DNA from: Termitomyces sp. T153
Lineage: Eukaryota; Basidiomycota; Agaricomycetes; Agaricales; Lyophyllaceae
NCBI GenBank assembly: GCA_018296165.2
Contig: JACKQL020000025.1
Coordinates: 620,001 to 684,000, forward strand
Length of the DNA: 64,000 bases
Direction of reading: 5' to 3'
The translations under genes were made by a program, and so were the position numbers. Shown one piece after another: positions 60,284 to 64,000 of this stretch. The notes beneath the pieces are model-generated. The model searched no databases, was not told the DNA's origin, and saw only the letters and a list, made by a program, of their open reading frames with translations. Position 1 is the first letter of the stretch; each line of letters starts with the position of its first letter.

Positions 60284-60892
60284 TCATACCTCTGGAGTTT
60301 TGGGGGTGTCATGGTACTTAAGGCTAAATGAGGGAGGGCATGAGTGCATCTTGCAAACTTAGCAAGGGAGATGCAGAGGGAGCAAAGGACTTTGTCACAT
60401 TGCTGGACATAGGCTTTGACCTGTTGCTGTCTCAGAGGAGGTGGGGCTTATACAGGGGGTTGGAGCTGAGAGAGGGAGTAGTTGTTGGGCTGTTCTGGAA
60501 GGACCAAAAGTGCAGCAGGGTGTGGATAAGCATATAGTGAGCCAGAAGAAGGTAGGCTGAATTAGGCAGGGCTGGAGGTGCCCATGCAGCTGTTAGCATC
60601 CCAGGTAGTCCTCCAAGGTACATGCAGGAGTAGATCTCATCAGCAGAGTATACTGAGGGGCAGCACTAGCCTGGGGGTATTCCCTGACTAATGGAGAGGG
60701 CATAGAAAGCCTGGATCTGATCCAGGATCCAGTGGCAAGGAGCATAGTAATCTGCAAATGGGGCTGGATGAAATGGAGCATAATAGTTTTCAAGCACAGG
60801 CTGACCATAGATATCAATTCAATAGCTGGCAAGAGTGTACATGGGGTTATATGCAGACATCAAGAATGGGATAAGGGGGAGTCTTGATATTA
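60284..60892 (-). pseudogene. Element 1-family relic: leader and first gag part
   Basis: Minus-strand sequence following the LTR at 60893-61891. It aligns by eye with 3865-4205 and 5243-5480 of element 1 and lacks the solo LTR found there, which confirms that the latter is an insertion. No intact frame. Confidence 0.65.
60880..60892 (-). other. Self-priming site of the relic
   Basis: On the minus strand TAATATCAAGACT directly follows the LTR. It is complementary over 13 bases to AGTCTTGATATTA in the same LTR (complement of 61494-61506), just after its TATA box. Confidence 0.7.
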
Positions 60893-61891
60893 TGTCAGGT
60901 TCCACTGACCACAGAGGCTCAGCTTAACTGGGAATCCTTACTAGGCAGACACAACATCCTGCACTTATAACCTAATGTTACAGAGAGGTTTGGATATCAG
61001 ATACTTGCAAGGAAAGGCTCATGAAGCAGTCTAAGCAAGTCTGGGGTGGTCCAAGGAAGTGTAAGACAGAGTGCAAATAAAGGTTAGGCTTGGAGATTTG
61101 CCAGGCACAAGTCTAGAGCAGGTACTGTGAGTGCAGGGCAGGCAAGGGTCACATGAGCAGTGGAACCAGGATCAGAGTTTGATGGATGATCAATTGGTGT
61201 TGATGGGTTCCAGAGCCAAGTATAGGGCAAGGTTCAGAGTTAGTTATGAATGTACAAGTCATAAATATCTGAACAGAGATATGCATGGATATTGTAATGG
61301 AGTTAGAGTTGAAAGAAATTCAGGCACATGTGAAAGGAAACAGAGGCAGACAAGATGAGATGGAGTCAAGATGAGAGTAAGACAAGAATGAAATAGAATT
61401 GAGAGCAAGACAAGACTAGAGACAGAAATAGAGATGAAGCCAGGAAACATAACAAATACAAATGCAAGAAAACAAGTAACAGCAAGTAACAAGTAATATC
61501 AAGACTACCATAGCAGATATTACTCTATGACTTATATACTAACTACTGGGACTCCTTCAGGGGCTGTGGGTCTGACAGCAGGGTCATCAGGGCCACATAG
61601 GTCTAGCAGGTGTTGGATCTGGTCAGGCAGGCTGTGGTGACACATTGGTGTGGGTCCACAGCATGTGCCAGAGTTCCTAGAAAGCATCAGAGATATTTAG
61701 GGGCTCAGAAGGGACTGGAGGAGTCACAGAGTTTGCCAGAGGGTGAGGTTGCTGGAGAGGCCTCAGAGTTAGCCAGAGTGGGCGCCAAGGGTGGACAAGG
61801 ATCAGAGTTAGTCAAGGAGGTCTTGGTGGGGATTCTGGGGAAGTGGGATTGCTTAGGAGGAGGTCTGGAGGTCTAGGAGTGGGTTGTGACA
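60893..61891 (-). repeat. LTR of the element 1-family relic (its 5' LTR)
   Basis: On the plus strand TGTCAGGTTCCACTG to GGGTTGTGACA, 999 bp, the reverse of the element 1 LTR layout. The TATA box is on the minus strand near 61535. Its outer end touches the Tc1-like sequence directly. Confidence 0.8.
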
Positions 61892-62905
61892 AAAGCTCCT
61901 TCTTCCACACAATGCTCTACTGTTGCTTCTCTCCTTGCTCAATGGTATTCTCTGCATCAGATTGGGGCTAAAACTGGTCTAGAGAAGTCTACTATTGGGA
62001 GGATTGGTAGAGAGTTGGAGGTGGACAAGGAAAACCATCCTGGAGGCCATCCAGCTAAGCTTACTCCATGTGATAAACAGGCTATTGTTCAACAAATCTC
62101 AACTGGGAGACTTGATACAGCTGTTCAGGCCACCAATTTTATCAACAACATCATTTCCAACCCTGTCTCTCCTCAGACTGTCCAGAATGTGCTGAAGGAG
62201 GAGGGGTATTGGTCTGCTACAAAGAGGAAAGTTCCTATGCTCAAAGCTAGACATCAGCAACTACAACTTAAATGGGCTCAAGAGCATCAGAACTGGACTG
62301 TGGAGGACTGGAAAAGAGTGTTGTGGACAGATGAGACAAAGATTAACAGGATTGGGTCAGATGGAAAGCAGTATGTGTGGAAGCTACAAGGAGAAGGCAT
62401 TTCAAACTAAACCACTACACCTACTGTGAAACATGGAGGAGGGAATAATCTCATGGTATGGGGCTGTATGGGTTGGAATGGGGTAGGAAAGCTGGTAGAG
62501 GTGGTGGGGATCATGGATGCAGAGCAGTACTGTGAAATTTTGGATGATGGAGCAAAGGAGAGCTTTGAAAAGTTGGAGATGGAGGAGGGTGCCTGCTACT
62601 TTCAACAGGACAATGACCCCAAACACAACTCCAAGAGGGCTAACAAGTGGTTTGAAGACAACAACTTTGATGTCCTCTGGTGGCCAGCCCAATCCCCTGA
62701 TCTTAACCCTATTGAACACCTCTGGGAGTACCTCAAGGAGCAGCTTAGGCAGTATGAAACACCTCATGGTGTGCATGAATTGTGGGAGAGGGTTGCAAAG
62801 GAGTGGGATGGAATACCAGCAGAGGTATGCCAAAGACTGATAGAAAGCATGCCTAGAAGGATTCAAGCAGTTATCAAGGCAAATGGAGGACATACAAAGT
62901 ACTAA
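61892..62905 (+). pseudogene. Tc1-like transposase with one in-frame stop
   Basis: DDE transposase of the Tc1/mariner superfamily. The N-terminal helix-turn-helix is readable (LAQWYSLHQIGAKTGLEKST, IGRIGREL), a second DNA-binding half follows (NPVSPQTVQNVLKEEGYW), and the catalytic domain has LWTDETK, then CYFQQDNDPKHNS and SPDLNPIEHLWEYLKEQL. Spacing between the second Asp (QQD) and the Glu is 34, i.e. DD34E. One TAA at 62408-62410 splits it; the two halves are in the same frame. About 340 codons in total, normal for the family. The 5' end including the left inverted repeat is missing: homology starts right at the end of the LTR (61891), and no ATG is seen in the first codons. Confidence 0.88.
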
Positions 62906-62922
62906 ATACCAAAATTAGAGAT

Positions 62923-62940
62923 GCTCAAAAAACTGTCCCA
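62923..62940 (+). repeat. Internal inverted copy of the Tc1 end
   Basis: GCTCAAAAAACTGTCCCA is the exact reverse complement of 63110-63127. It lies 17 bases after the transposase stop. Confidence 0.85.
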
Positions 62941-63109
62941 ATGAGTGAATATTTTAAAATGGCCATTACTCCATCAGTTTTGATTTAAATTACATAAACT
63001 AAAATGCAATTTGTAGCCATGATGCCATAGTATTTTACATGATTTAACCAGAATTTTAAATACTTCCAATCCTTCATGCCAATGTCATCTTTCAAAAAGT
63101 ATAAAACAT

Positions 63110-63132
63110 TGGGACAGTTTTTTGAGCCACTG
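63110..63132 (-). repeat. Right inverted repeat of the Tc1-like element
   Basis: TGGGACAGTTTTTTGAGCCACTG followed by TA. On the minus strand it begins CAGTGGCTCAAAAAAC, a common Tc1 end, with TA as the target site. Confidence 0.75.
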
Positions 63133-63379
63133 TATAGTAAGTAGAAATAATGAAGCCACAAGAAGATGGCAATGGTGAACTGGTTGTTAGCAACCTGGAA
63201 AAGTCAGGTGGAATGTCAAGTAAAACAAAATGAAGCAAAGTATAGTCAAAGGCAAACCCATGCTATGACTGCTGGTATGATGGTTGTAATGTCACCAGTC
63301 TGTCAAGATAACAAACTAAATAAAGTAAATGAAATAAGAACAATGATTCCAAAAGAGATCAAATGCACAGGGAGGTTGC
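63133..63379. other. Short stretch without a recognised feature
   Basis: Flank to the right of the Tc1 end. No gene or repeat end that I can assign. Confidence 0.4.
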
Positions 63380-63534
63380 TATCAGGTTCTGCTGACCATG
63401 GGGGCTCAGCTACACTGGGCAAGTCCTTACTAGGCAGACATGATTCCCTGCACTGACAACTGGGCACTCGGAGGTGTTCCAAACACTGGGGACTTGTGAG
63501 GATAGTTAGTGGGAATTGATCCGAGCAAGTCTGG
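63380..63534 (-). repeat. Element 1-family LTR fragment
   Basis: On the plus strand TATCAGGTTCTGCTGACCATG onward, the reverse of the LTR end CATGGTCAGCAGAACCTGACA. It is cut at 63535 by LTR F. The remainder would lie beyond the right edge. Confidence 0.7.
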
Positions 63535-64000
63535 TGATGTGCTCCTATGCCACCTAGTGCTGTGCAGGAAACCTAAAAAGAGGACCTAACACTAGTCACT
63601 AGATAGAGTAGCTGGCAGTAGGAAGTTAATAGTTGAGGGCGAGTCAGTAACCATCCCAGAGAACTAGAGCAAAAGTTACATTGTGGAGTGAAGTTGATAG
63701 AAGTTGCTATTGCTAGCAGAAGTCAGTAAACTGGTTGCTAGCCATAGTCGCTAGCATCGTTAAGTTGGATTAACTAAAATAGGCACCCACAGTTGGCACC
63801 ACACTAAGTCGAGGTCGAAGTCGAGGAGGCTTATTGCTAAGCCTGGGTTGAAGGCGATAAAAAGAGCAAAAGAGGCAAAGTGAAATCTCTTGCTGGTAAG
63901 CTCAAAGATAGCAGTTCTCCGATTGTTCTGTTTTTTAGTGTCTATGTACAGTCAGTATTTATATGTTTCAAAGTATAGTATGGGAAAGTAAACAAATAGG
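63535..64000 (-). repeat. LTR F, second copy, incomplete
   Basis: TGATGTGCTCCTATGCCACC is the reverse of the right end of 59191-60279, and similarity continues to the window edge (near 63960 against 59660-59740). This copy keeps a few more CpG (GTCGAGGTCGAAGTCGAGG near 63809). Confidence 0.75.

Overview
This window looks like nuclear DNA of a filamentous basidiomycete, most likely an Agaricomycete. The unique genes are broken by many short (about 48-65 bp) GT-AG introns, the proteins are typically fungal, and both flanks are packed with Ty3/Gypsy LTR retrotransposons of fungal type. I cannot name the species.

Layout. (1) 1-35.4 kb is a nested pile of retrotransposons. A minus-strand Ty3 relic (1-2207 and 31645-32347) is split by a solo LTR (2208-2765 + 31117-31644, target duplication AAGCC). 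That LTR is split by a chromodomain Ty3 element, 'element 1' (2766-31116, duplication ATTTC). Element 1 holds further solo LTRs and a second chromodomain element, 'element 2' (11346-27104, duplication TAACT). Element 2 carries a tRNA-derived SINE and, inside its 3' LTR, a younger minus-strand Ty3 element, 'element 3' (18244-27002, duplication TTAG). Another plus-strand Ty3 relic fills 33.0-35.2 kb. (2) 35.4-54.3 kb is a compact, CpG-rich island of seven intron-containing host genes: N-terminal amidase (NTA1 type), a RecQ helicase, methylthioribulose-1-phosphate dehydratase, a GH27 alpha-galactosidase with a C-terminal carbohydrate-binding-like domain, a PAS-domain protein, the tRNA m1A58 methyltransferase catalytic subunit (TRM61/GCD14) and the nucleotide-excision-repair protein Rad4/XPC. 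(3) 54.4-64 kb is again mobile DNA: a LINE 3' end, a MITE split by a solo LTR, a minus-strand relic of the element 1 family split by another solo LTR, a Tc1-like transposase with one in-frame stop, and a second copy of that solo-LTR family running off the right edge.

Two themes tie the window together. First, the mobile DNA is strongly depleted of CpG while the gene island is not. Where two LTRs of one element can be compared, most differences are CG to TG or CA. Decayed Arg codons read as Trp, Cys or stop, the expected trace of cytosine methylation and deamination in silenced chromatin. Second, elements 1 and 2 and the right-hand relic have primer-binding sites complementary to a segment of their own LTR just downstream of the TATA box, as in the self-priming Tf1/sushi group, whereas element 3 has a tRNA-type site. 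Everything here was read by eye; no database search or computed alignment was run.
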